From: Agapanthus africanus
Lineage: Eukaryota; Streptophyta; Magnoliopsida; Asparagales; Amaryllidaceae
Assembly (NCBI GenBank): GCA_030015575.1
Contig: JASDDO010000018.1
Coordinates: forward strand, 381,047,908-381,111,907
Reading direction: 5' to 3'
DNA: 64,000 bases
A model generated the notes under the pieces. The model saw nothing but the letters and a program-made list of their open reading frames with translations, had not been told where the DNA came from and made no database searches. A program made the translations under genes and the position numbers. Within the stretch, counting starts at the first letter, position 1. The number at the start of each line of letters is the position of its first letter. Positions 12,311 through 21,919 of this stretch are shown here, in pieces.

Positions 12311-13713
12311 GAGAACGCCCTTGCAATAACAGCATTTTGAAAAGTGTTCCAACAATATCGGAATAGGTTTGTTTATCTTGCATTGATCCGAATCAACGCA
12401 GTCCCATCAATTGATCACACCAATAAAGAACGAAAATAATGACGTACGTATATGCCATCCGCATTCGCCACTGGGTCCCGTCATCACCCGTTAGGTTAGC
12501 TAACTAACGACAGAGCGGGGACAGGACTAGCGCGGATGCAAAACATATACAACATCTACTAGTATATATATCAATATATAATATTTCGCTCAAGGCGTGA
12601 TAAAAATGCAGTATCACAGAAATGTACAGCATCTCAGAACAATACAGATATCTGGGATCCCCGGGTTTCACAGAGCCGCTACTGAAACCCGACGTTCCCC
12701 TGGTCGTGTGGATAGCCTGTGCAATGAAAACCTAGACCCCTACGAGCGCGGCAAGTTACCCGCCAAAACCTGAAGCGAGGCAGCCCCCTTCAGCAACGTG
12801 AATGGACCACCCAGCACTTCACGGAATCCGGTAACTTGGGCACCCCTCCTGGGTCAATCCTATACCCCCTAAGAGTGCGGCGAATAGCCCGCCAATTCTA
12901 GAGTGAAGCCCCCTCCGTCTCAATGCCATGAGATGCGGGCCCGTTTCCCTCTAGAACCCGGCTATCCGTGCACCCCTCCGCGGGGCAATCCTAGTACAGA
13001 AAGTAAATTATACATACAACGGGTACATCGACCGCAACCTGGTCGTGCCCCAAAAGAATAATACAAACAGGCAGTGACGGCAGTCCACATGTCGGACGCT
13101 CGCCCCGCAATATCAAATGTACATAAAACCAAACTGTACTAACATTGCTTCCAGGCTATCCCCACGACCGATCCGCAACATCACAGCATAACACAGAACA
13201 TCAACGTGAATGTCACGTTCGCAAATCCTTCTAAAAGGGCTATAGCAGATAGACTGGATTTACCGATCGAGTGACATTCACGGTCGCAGATATAATGTAA
13301 ATACTGTGAACTAGCATGTTTAAAATATCCGATCGAGCAAATTTATCGAAGTGGGCCCCAAGCAGTACTGTAGCACTTACAGAAAATCTGGGCCCAAAAA
13401 GAATGTCCCAAAACCCCTATTTTCTATTCAGGAGCTCTCTGTAAAAATTTGGTGCGCTGAACAGTTAAAAGTGCGGCGGAACCGTGGCCCAAGCATGGGT
13501 TTGGCCGCGGTTCCGCGGTGATATGGTGAGATCTCGCGACCAAATTTTCACAGAGTGCTTATAATTCCCTGCACATCATTCTAAAACAACCTGAAAATTT
13601 TTCGGAGCTAAAAAAATTTGGACAGAAACCAGATGCAAGGAAAAATACGGTTTTTAGGGTTTTATTGTTCGATCGAGTTCTAAACACGTTAGAGCAAGCT
13701 AGGCTAAGTTAAT

Positions 13714-13731
13714 GGCGTGGCTCTGATACCA
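13714..13731 (-). other. Copia primer binding site (tRNA-iMet)
   Basis: TGGTATCAGAGCCACGCC on the minus strand begins two bases inside the 5' LTR end. TGGTATCAGAGC is the standard plant initiator-Met primer site. Confidence 0.92.
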
Positions 13732-13732
13732 A

Positions 13733-15842
13733 TGTAAGTCCGCGGCGGCGGCCCGGCCGTCGATCCGACGCCGGAAACGCGGAAACGAAAAACTTTGCAA
13801 ACTAGCAAACCGGCACCACCGCGCACTTTTAACACAGATCGGGCCATTAACCTAGCTACTAGCAAAATACAAGATGGGTAGAGAAGTATACCAAGCGATC
13901 CGTGTCCTTCGGTCTTCGTCTCCACTCCGATCTCCTCGCGGAATCTCCGGTCGTCTTCTTCTCGTCGGAAAGGGCACCACGTAGCCGGATACTTTTACGG
14001 GCTCCCACCTCTGGACCGAGGCAACTCGGGCGCGAAGTTGGCTAGCCGACGCGTCCAAGATTTGCTGTAGGCTAGTGTAGAATTGCTTTGTCTCTTCCGG
14101 GTAGTAGTTGCCATGTATGGAGGAAGATGATGAACAAAAGAGATGAACTTTGGTGTATCAAGAATGAGATGATAATTTCCCCTTTGTCACCAAAAATGAA
14201 TCACTCTCTCAACTCACTCATGAAGTGGCCGGCCATTTCTTGGAATGGTGGAGGAGAGAAAAACCAATATTATCAAGTGGAGGAAAAAAGGAATGAAAAA
14301 AGGAAAAGAAAACTCACATCAATTTCTTCTCTCAATCTTTCCACAAACCATCACCATAAATGCAAGGAATGGACTAGAAAAGAATCTCATGATGAATAAA
14401 CAATCATGAAGCCACACATGTGCAAGAAACCCCTCCATAAAAAGTAATTTGCACAATTGCAAATTACCCCCTCCAACGATAAATTCCGGCCGTGAAGGAA
14501 CAAAGGAAAACCGGTCGAAAGGGAATGCAAACTGGCAACTTCAGAAAACTGATCCCGTAATAAATTACAGGAAAACCCCGCTACTGCATATACATGCCCG
14601 CATTTGTATTCCCACTGAACACAAATGCAAAGAGACAAAATCTACACTATCAAATACTAGGATCCGGCTTAAGCTAAAACCGGTTAGTAAAAACCGTCCG
14701 ATCACGATCCGTGTAATACCGCACGTATCTGATCGATCCGTGCCATATCTCCATATGGCCTCTACAACGTTTCGCTCGAAACCTGAGTAACTGAGTGTGG
14801 TGGACTCTAAAGACTCGTCAATACTATGGCTGTGGATTTAACCACTAGCACGTCAGAGGTATTAGCCATACGTGACGGGCCACCAGCTATTGACAAAAAG
14901 GGACGTCGACGAGCGAACTCATCCTGACACCCTACTGAGCCTATCAGTGACAATATCCGTACAGTCCGGTCCGTTCGTCTATGAGCATCGCATGGCGGGC
15001 CTAGGGGGTTGGTAAAAGTCAGACCCCCAATAGCGGTACAAGTCGTGTCGGAGTGTAGCCCAGAACACCCTGACATACTACTGGAATACCTACCAGTAAA
15101 TCTCCTGCCTTGGCCAAGGACTTTTCATGTACTGGCTCTCCTAGACACAGCGCGACCTCACCCCCAATACCGGAAGAGACGAACCCCTGCAGATCCGCTC
15201 ACTGCCTCCATGTGGCTCGGGACTGTACCCAACTAAAACCTGTTTGCATGACTCGTTTGAGCCGTGGTAGGGTAGTAATCAAAGCACAGTGGGAACTCAC
15301 ACGAGACAAATGACGATCTCAGGTCGATGAACTAACCTGTACACATGTCACCAGGGAACTGCTATCTGACGTCAGGTATAATACCAACTAGTAGGTTCCC
15401 GGCGAGTCCTGTCCGGTGTACTCATAACCCAATGAGCACCTGTATACATCTTAGGTGAACCAACTGACACCAGTGGCTTGTGAGACCGGGCACCGCCCCT
15501 CGTCGGGGTCTCGACTGTATACACTAGTCTACTCTGGAGTATCGATGCCCTGTCTCGAAACTCCCATGACTAGGGACCTTTTAAGGATGTGCTTATAGAC
15601 TCCAGCTCTCACGTATATGATCGCCCTCATACTGCTGGTAGTCAAGCAAGAATCCTAGGGGCTCTATCAACGTGTAATAGCGACTCGTAAGGTCACCTAA
15701 AGCAGTACACGTTGATAAAGATAAACCAAATAGTATACTATCATCTCGAGTAAGACTGTCATACCGGTATAGGTCCTCCCTCAATCATTGCAATCACGTG
15801 CCTGTGATCCAATAATTGACTCTGAGGGCACTATATCCAACA
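13733..15842 (-). repeat. Copia 5' LTR
   Basis: TGTAAGTCC to ATCCAACA, 2110 bp, collinear with 5902-8010 with scattered substitutions. Confidence 0.92.
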
Positions 15843-15847
15843 CGTAG
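15843..15847. repeat. Right TSD of copia element (CGTAG)
   Basis: Matches 5897-5901. Confidence 0.9.
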
Positions 15848-16160
15848 CATGCAGCGCAGAGCGCGGCGCAACTGTTTGACACGTGGCGCAGCGCAACTGC
15901 GCTAGCGCACCACTGTTTGACACGTGGCGCGCAGCACAGAGCGCAAGGGATCTGAAGCGTTGCTTCATTTTAAAATTTGAATTTTGAAACAGAGCTTTGC
16001 TCTGATTGGGGGTGTGCTGCCTAGGGCGCAGCGCTCTTGGCACTGGCGTGTCTGCTTTTGACACGTGGCGCTCAGCGCGCAGCGCAAGGGATCTGAAGCG
16101 TTACTTCAATTTTTGAATTTTGAAATTCAAAACAAAGTTTTGCTCTGATTAGGGGAAACA

Positions 16161-16211
16161 AATGCCCCCCACCATTGCGCTCACGTGGCGCACACGTGAG
16201 TGCAGCGGTGG
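16161..16211. other. E2 polypurine tract and adjoining palindrome
   Basis: On the minus strand GGTGGGGGGCATT runs into the LTR start TGTTTCCC, giving the plus-strand priming site. Next to it 16169-16211 folds as CCACCATTGCGCTCACGTG / CACGTGAGTGCAGCGGTGG with a five base loop. The duplicate at 16921-16972 has the same structure. Confidence 0.75.
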
Positions 16212-16263
16212 CAACATCTGAGCCATTGGATCAACTCAGAAGTTGAGGAGGCGCTTCGGCACC

Positions 16264-16271
16264 TATAAATA
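16264..16271 (+). promoter_or_regulatory. TATA box, distal PMD promoter copy
   Basis: TATAAATA followed by GGACCCTTGG, the duplicate of the box at 17025. Confidence 0.55.
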
Positions 16272-17024
16272 GGACCCTTGGTTCTCAGATGATTATCATC
16301 TTCAAGAATTTTTATCTCAAAGCCTTGCTCTCATTTCCAAGAACTTCAAGAGTTAAAACTCTAGAAAATTTTAGGTAAAAATTAAATTAAATTAAATTAA
16401 TTTTAATAACTTAGGGGTTTTACCTATTAACAGAGCCTTGCTCTCATAGATCTTTTGATCTAAAGATTGACACGCGGCGCGCAGCGCAACTGCGCTAGCG
16501 CGCCTGTGTTTGACACGTGGCGTGCAGCGCAACTGCGCTAGCGCGCCTGTGTTTGACACATGGCGCAACGCAATTGTTTGACACGTGGCACAACTGTTTG
16601 ACACGTGGCGCAGCGCAACAGCGCAGCGCAACTGTTTGACACGTGGCGCAGCGCAACTGCGCTAGCGCACCACTGTTTGACACGTGGCGCGCAGCTCAGA
16701 GCACAAGGGATCTGAAGCGTTGCTTCATTTTAAAATTTGAATTTTGAAACAGAGCTTTGCTCTGATTGGGGGTGCACTGCCTAGGGTGCAGCGCTCTTGG
16801 CGCTGGCGTGTCTGCTTTTGACACATGGCGCTCAGCGCGCAGCATAAAGGATCTGAAGCGTTGCTTCAATTTTTGAATTTTGAAATTCAAAACAGAGCTT
16901 TGCTCTGATTGGGGGAAACAAATGCCCCCCCACCGTTGCGCTCACGTGACGCACACGTGAGTGCAGCGGTGGCAACATCTGAGCCATTGGATCGACTCAG
17001 AAGTTGAGGAGGCACTTCGGCGCC

Positions 17025-17032
17025 TATAAATA
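17025..17032 (+). promoter_or_regulatory. TATA box, proximal PMD promoter copy
   Basis: CCTATAAATAGGACCC on the plus strand, about 780 bp upstream of the PMD start codon. Upstream are many TTTGACACGTGGCGC words (about 16480-16690) that join a TTGAC W-box core to an ACACGTGGC ABRE/G-box. Transcription start is inferred about 30 bp downstream. Confidence 0.6.
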
Positions 17033-17803
17033 GGACCCTTGGTCCTCAGATGATTATCATCTTCAAGAATTTTTATCTCAGAGCCTTGCTCTCATTTCCA
17101 AGAACTTCAAGAGTTAAAACTCTAAAAAAAATTTAGGTAAAAATTAAATTAAATTAAATTAATTTTAATAACTTAGGGGTTTTACCTATTAACAGAGCCT
17201 TGCTCTCATAGATCTTTTGATCTAAAGAAAACCCCTTTAGGGTTTTATAAACAGAGCTTTGCTCTCAAGAACCCATAGATCTAAATAGATCTTTCCTTAG
17301 GGTTTCTTAGCCCATGGGTCAGAGCTCTGCTCTTTTGACAATGTATAGATCTTTTGATGAAGAACTCTTAAGTGTTTTTTCATGGATCTTTAAGATCCCA
17401 GAACTTTAATTCTTAGGAATTATTTTTCATTAACTTTTGATGGATTTTCTATCATCATTACAGAGCTAGGCTCTTTAAGGAATTTTATTCCCTCGTGACC
17501 AGAGTTTGACAAGTGTCACTCTGTTATAGAGCTTTGCTCTGAAAGGGAGATTTTCTCCTTATCTCGAGGGATTTCTCATTTAATGAGAATATTCTTTGAG
17601 GATTTCCTCATTAATTGACAGTCTCGTCCAATGATGAGGCTGTCTTATTAACTGACGCATTGTCATCAGGATTTTGTGGGTCCCCCTTTAGTCCCCTCTC
17701 CACTGCATTGCAGTGTGGTACAAATTTTAAAGTACCAAGCGTCGGGATTTTAAAATTAAATTATGATACTGATAATTGAATTTCGCTTTTTCTTGCAGGC
17801 AAC
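17033..17803 (+). other. Leader of the PMD gene with serial palindromes
   Basis: Between TATA and ATG there is no frame. The stretch is again a run of short stems: AGATCTaaatAGATCT, GAGCTttGCTC, GGAATtttATTCC, CTCATttaATGAG and GAGGAttTCCTC. It ends TTTCTTGCAG-GCAAC-ATG, a good plant 3' splice site, so an intron in the leader is likely; the donor is not clear. Confidence 0.6.
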
Positions 17804-19318
17804 ATGTCTTCTGATCTCTCGTTCCCATTTTTCCGTTCAGAGGGAGGATTCCCTGAGGCACCGGTAGACCGGGAGGTTCTTGCTCTCATTAAGGACTACG
17901 ACCCGGAGTACAAGAACCTTCACTTGTGGGGTAGGTGGTACAACGAAATTATCAAAGGTCGCCAAAGCTTCTCTTGTGCGACGCCGTCAGAGCCGATCTC
18001 ATCGATCTCATATGCAGATGTACCCCCGGTGAACTATGCCATGGAGGTCGTAAACTGGAATTCGGAGGATCTTCTTCAACCTTTGATTGCTGCCATACAC
18101 ATGCAGCTTCCGGCAGCCGTGGATATTTTGGGACGGCGCATATGCCAGGGCGAGTCGCGCCCTTGGGGACAACCCTACAATATCGGATTGACCCCTCGAC
18201 ACTCGGCAGGGTATTTGCAGTGCGCCAGGTATATTTTGTCAGCGAAGAAGACGCACCTGCTGAAGATCGGTCTATACCCCGCAGTTTACGCCTCGCTGTT
18301 CGAGTACTCTGCTCCTCCAACATGGTGGATTAAGGCGTTCGTGGAGCAATGGAACATCCCCACCCATACCTTTCTTCTAATGGACAGGGAAGTTTCCATC
18401 TCTTTGGAAGAATTTGCTGAAATTTTCGGTCTACCGGTGAGGGGAGAGCACTATGAGGAGCTGCTTCCTCCTGACGAATATGTCTTCGCCACTAAGCCAT
18501 TCGTGATAGACCTAACGCCGGAGAATGCTATTCAGCACCGGTTTTCGAGTCTAGTAAAGGTGCTGAATATGTATGAAAGTCTTTACTTGGAATCGGGAGG
18601 CCGGGGAGTTAGTTTCGCAGACTTCATCGCCCGCTTTCTTCGACCGGAGATTCTATCGCAACGGGGCGAAAAATTTGCCAAGCTTGATGACCCCTTCGGC
18701 CTTGGCTTAGATCGTCGACCAGCACTGGAAGACGATCAAAAGGGCTTTTACCTCCCCGATGCTGCAATCATCCCCTTATCGGAAATCGCCGCTCCGGGCA
18801 TCGACGAGGAGACTTTCTTTCTCGGGTTTCTGGGGTTATGGTTGTGCTGGTTCGCGCTCCCCATGAACCCTCGTTATATGAGGCCATCCATCTTCTACCC
18901 AGCACATCGAATGGTGGCTGGCATACAATTGGCTATCGGGATTGCCGGGTTGGCCTATCTGTACCATGGTCTTAGCATGGCGGCGGACGCAACTGAACCG
19001 GGGGTGCAACCTGCCAATTTCCCGACGCACTACTTTACTTCGTGGATGGAAATGCATGGTGATAAGAGTAATAGTGGCCAATTTCCCGACACACTACTTT
19101 ACTTCGACCCAATTCTTGAAGGGGAAGCAGTCTTCGAGAGGATGCCCTGTCGCTCGGTGATAAGAGTAATAGTCTGGGTGAGAGATCTCGTTGGCTTGCT
19201 CAGGGTGTTTGGACTCCGGAAGTGTAATCATTTGATGTTTTATAGCGAGGTCAAGTATTTTCTTTGTCTTGTCTTGAGGAAAAGAGTATGCTCGACTCAT
19301 CTTCTTCATAAGGGATAA
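17804..19318 (+). CDS. Plant mobile domain (PMD) protein inside E2, antisense to gag
   Basis: 504 codons, of which about the first 410 are a recognisable aminotransferase-like plant mobile domain. Supporting blocks are LLKIGLYPAVYASLF, WWIKAFVEQWNIPTHTF, SISLEEFAEIFGLPVRG, FADFIARFLRP, FLGLWLCWFALP and AIGIAGLAYLYHGLS, ending FPTHYFTSWM, in family order. PMD proteins occur as host nuclear factors (MAIN family) and as cargo in plant transposons; their chemistry is unknown. The start is the first ATG after a splice-like TTGCAG. The last ~95 codons (after about 19046) come from reading gag backwards across a rearranged junction and are not PMD sequence. The domain part has no stop, unlike the gag-pro genes beside it. 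Function in the element is inferred only: possibly a silencing-related or regulatory accessory gene. Confidence 0.82.
   Translation: MSSDLSFPFFRSEGGFPEAPVDREVLALIKDYDPEYKNLHLWGRWYNEIIKGRQSFSCATPSEPISSISYADVPPVNYAMEVVNWNSEDLLQPLIAAIHMQLPAAVDILGRRICQGESRPWGQPYNIGLTPRHSAGYLQCARYILSAKKTHLLKIGLYPAVYASLFEYSAPPTWWIKAFVEQWNIPTHTFLLMDREVSISLEEFAEIFGLPVRGEHYEELLPPDEYVFATKPFVIDLTPENAIQHRFSSLVKVLNMYESLYLESGGRGVSFADFIARFLRPEILSQRGEKFAKLDDPFGLGLDRRPALEDDQKGFYLPDAAIIPLSEIAAPGIDEETFFLGFLGLWLCWFALPMNPRYMRPSIFYPAHRMVAGIQLAIGIAGLAYLYHGLSMAADATEPGVQPANFPTHYFTSWMEMHGDKSNSGQFPDTLLYFDPILEGEAVFERMPCRSVIRVIVWVRDLVGLLRVFGLRKCNHLMFYSEVKYFLCLVLRKRVCSTHLLHKG
19012..19110. other. Template-switch junction between PMD and gag
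   Basis: The PMD block CCAATTTCCCGACGCACTAC (from 19014) recurs as CCAATTTCCCGACACACTAC at 19078. Between the copies lies GGTGATAAGAGTAATAG, which is the antisense gag sequence found again at 19157-19173. The order PMD, gag, PMD, gag in 100 bp is best explained by repeated strand switching during reverse transcription. Confidence 0.75.
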
Positions 19319-19858
19319 ATCCGGACCGCTCGATTTCCGATCGCGTGACTTCTTAGTCCCGCTTTGTCGCTGTCGAACGCCTTTTCCGCTCTTTGACTTG
19401 TTTCGGCCTCTGCGTCGAGCCTTTTGTACAACAGGTTGACAGGGAGGGGCATTTTCATCCTTCGTAGCCTATTGAAGAAGGCGTTGCGTCCTGGATTTCT
19501 CGTAGATGGCCATTTCGTGATCATGGTCGTCTTGAATTTTTTGACCAGCTTCCCTTATAAGCTTGTCCATTTGTTCTTCGAACGACGGACTGGGCATTTT
19601 TGCGTCGGGGACTTTTTCTGGTTCAGGATTAGCACTCTCCCATTGAGCATCTCCTTCTTCATCAAAGTCATGTACAACATAGCAGTCGCGGAGTAGCTCC
19701 CGTTTCTTGGACCGAACGTATCCAAGCCCGATTGCTTCCATTCTCCCATTGGGCAACTTACACTGAGTTCCGGGAACGTTCCAGACCCTATCATAGAACT
19801 TAGCTTTTCGAGCGATCTGTTTGAAGGGTATCCCTTGGCGCTTCAACAGCCTTTTCAA
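19110..19858 (-). pseudogene. E2 gag-pol end: linker and third zinc knuckle
   Basis: Minus-strand frames 19858-19469 and 19309-19094 continue the polyprotein. The first contains GLKRLLKRQGIPF overlapping its start and PNGRMEAIGLGYVRSKKRE. The second contains RAYSFPQDKTKKILDLAIK and the third knuckle YSYHRATGHPLEDC, with the first Cys changed to Tyr. The frame then runs into the PMD junction, so everything after the knuckle (reverse transcriptase onward) is missing. Confidence 0.75.
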
Positions 19859-19891
19859 GCCTTCTGTATAATATCTAGGCAGACGGATAGG

Positions 19892-20431
19892 CTAGAGCCT
19901 GTCAAGTGTAGGATCCGCGCCGTGCCAGATTTCTTTCTCCACTTTAGTTTCCCCGGAGCGGTAGAATAGAATCGCCTTTTCGCCTTCTCGCCTGGAAGGG
20001 ACATAGAACGTCTGTAGCTCTTCTACACTGTAGGTATCAAGGGCGTCCAGTTCTTTATGATGTTTGGGCGGAACTATGGCAACTTGCAAACTTTGCTCTT
20101 CATCAATGAATATTTGTATTGAAGGCCGAGCAGAAAATATAGCATGGACCTCATCTTCCGAGTCGCTGCCAAAGATCAACATAGGAGCGGACGGTCCTGG
20201 CTTGTCGTACTGGGGTGGACCCGAGTAAACTATCTCTTCCTCCTCCTCGGTATCACTCCCGAAGACCGGAATGGTGGTGATAGCTTTGTTCTCTGGTTTA
20301 TGACATCTCTCTTTGTCTTCAAAGTCTGGTAAGAAGTATTTTGCATCTTCGTACTTTCGGACTTCGTTCACGGAGAATGGATTCAGCTCTCCTGTTACGG
20401 TATACTCAAGGCCATCCTTAAAGTATTTCAT
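19892..20431 (-). pseudogene. E2 region after protease
   Basis: 180 codons on the minus strand starting MKYFKDGLEYTV, directly after the protease tail. An acidic segment with two FGSDxEE/ED motifs (VFGSDTEEEEE, MLIFGSDSEDE) is followed by VEELQTFYVPSRR and KVEKEIWHGAD. It matches E1 1080-1730 and the end of 1758-2450. No named domain is recognised. Stops at both ends break the polyprotein. Confidence 0.7.
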
Positions 20432-20554
20432 AAACTGATGTTGTGTAGAAGGGATGATGTTGTACTCGTGTAACCAAGGCCGTCCGAGTAAAGCATTATA
20501 GCATGTCTTGGCGTCAATGACATGAAATTTAATATCCGTAACAAGTGGCCCGAT

Positions 20555-21880
20555 TCATAATGTCAATATCACAGACCCGAGAGTCCGCGATAACTGGGAG
20601 TCAAAACCAGAGATGGTGATTTTATCACGAGCGAGATGCTGGACGCTCATGCAGATTTCCTTCAACACTCGTACGTTGAGAAGATTGACGGAAGACCGAT
20701 TGTCGACCAGGATTTTGCCTATCTTTATATCGTGGCAGTATCCTGAGACATAGAGGGGACGGTTGTGTTCGCACGTCCCAAGGAGGAGGTCTTCGTCGCC
20801 GAAGGTGATATCGGCTGTGTGTACTTCCTCTAGCTCGTCCTTCATCTTCTCTTCGGTGAGAAAAGCTTGGAATTGTTCTGGCTCTTGTAGCGCCTTGATC
20901 AGTGAATTTCTCGCTTCTTTAGATAGTAGAAGGGCGTCGAGAATACTGAGTTGCGAGGGTAACTTCCTCAAGTGCGCCAGAACGTTATAGTCCACATTAC
21001 TCTTCTTTGGCGGGTCCTTGGCGGTCAGTTCTTTCATGACATGGTCGTCCAGGGTGATATTCTCGGAGACCTTTTCTTTTCCCTTATCTTTTTTACTCGT
21101 GGATCCGAGATTCTTTTCCGGAAGCGTGCGATTGCGCAACTGGATATTTTCACAGGCCTTCGGTTCTTCCTCCTTCCCCAATGTGGATTCTTTATAAAGG
21201 GGGCCAAAAGCCATTTCTTCGTCGGAGTCGCTTCCGAAAGTGAGAATTTGCGATCCCCCGGTGTTGACCATGCGACAGTTACCGGTATCTCTTTTATACT
21301 CCTCATTCGCACTTCTTTGCTCCCGCTGAGTTTTGCGTTTCATCCGCTTAAAATTTTGCCGGTGAGCAACATATCCCTGCCACCATCTTTTAAAAGCATT
21401 GCACTCCTCGGTGGGGTGCGAAATCTTTCGATGATATGAGCAGTAGCTAGGATGCATCTTTGCTTCACCGGGAGTGTTTCCTTCGGAGGGTGGTAGCTTC
21501 ATTCCCATTGATATGGCTTTAGCAAACCTTTTCCTCGTCTTAAACTTGTTTTTATCCACAATAGATGTCTTTTGATTTGGCGGGAGTGTCTTGACTCTAT
21601 CGTCCAGTCGCCGGTGTTTGGCTCTTTCAAATACGGCCATCTCACGCTCCCGATCGGCTTTACTTTTCAGATGGATTTCATTCAGGAAGGCGTCGATCAT
21701 TTCATCTGATGGCCCTGGAAGTTTCGGTTCAGGCCCCGCCACCAGTCCCTTGGTGCAAAAGGCTTCTTCATCGTTTATTGATGAGTGAGAGATCACATGG
21801 CAGATTGCTACGTAATCCTCAGATCCATCCGACGAGCCTTCTCCATCATCTTCGTCCTCAAGGACGTGGCTGAGGAACAC
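20555..21880 (-). pseudogene. E2 gag C-terminus with second knuckle, and protease
   Basis: A 441-codon minus-strand frame. It runs through an acidic start, DEMIDAFLNEIHLKSKADRE, the second knuckle CSYHRKISHPTEEC (about 21390-21445), an acidic/basic linker and the protease loop KILVDNRSSVNLL (about 20680-20735). It stops at LGSVILTL, just before the protease tail. The loop Gly is Arg here. One stop separates it from the upstream gag frame at about 21880-21920. Confidence 0.8.
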
Positions 21881-21919
21881 TTAGAGCATGATTGGAGTGT
21901 GCGCCTTCTGATTATACTC

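Larger units (their letters stand above)
8023..13713 (-). pseudogene. Copia internal region, remnants only
   Basis: Almost 5.7 kb without a usable frame. The one scrap I can name is NITADPLTEAIPR on the minus strand at about 8130-8171. It matches the ADPLTK-type end of plant copia RNase H and lies where that end should be. Further upstream frames are broken by frequent stops in all frames and I cannot place reverse transcriptase, integrase or gag. Sequence near the PBS (about 12400-13700) looks like untranslated leader with several duplicated blocks. Confidence 0.65.
5902..15842 (-). mobile_element. Ty1/copia element with decayed internal region
   Basis: A 9.9 kb minus-strand element with 2109-2110 bp LTRs (TGTTGGATATAG...GGACTTACA in coding orientation) and TSD CGTAG. 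It has an initiator-Met primer binding site next to the right LTR and a purine tract next to the left one, the typical copia layout. The LTRs look roughly 97-98% alike by eye, so the insertion is recent. The 5.7 kb internal part has no reading frame longer than about 110 codons. It sits in the 3' LTR of E2 and is the youngest layer of the nest. Copia is inferred from the PBS, the CAAGTGGGAGATTGTTGG junction and a C-terminal RNase H scrap. Confidence 0.9.
3625..16160 (-). repeat. E2 3' LTR, split by copia element
   Basis: The LTR begins TGTTACCCGCC at 3625, runs to 5901, and resumes at 15848 to end GGGGAAACA at 16160. Without the copia element it is about 2590 bp, against 2586 bp for the partner LTR at 24856-27441. 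In coding orientation it starts TGTTTCCC and ends GGGTAACA. It contains a minisatellite at 4180-4500, GCGC-rich repeats at 4830-5170, a serial palindrome tract at 5190-5790 and a TATA box (minus strand) at 5589-5596. By eye the two LTRs differ at a few per cent of sites. Confidence 0.88.
15873..17228 (+). repeat. ~760 bp duplication of LTR end plus PMD promoter
   Basis: About 15873-16470 and 16634-17228 are copies with an offset of 761 bp. Each holds the last part of the E2 LTR ending GGGGAAACA, the CCCCCC polypurine complement, a long palindrome, the TATA box TATAAATA and the leader beginning GGACCCTTGGT. Between them lie extra copies of TTTGACACGTGGCGC. The duplication gives the antisense PMD gene two stacked promoters. 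Confidence 0.85.

Noticed and set aside
19047-19318. C-terminal ~90 codons of the PMD reading frame as a novel domain
   Set aside because: They are the antisense of gag knuckle sequence; the equivalent antisense reading in E1 (690-944) gives similar residues.
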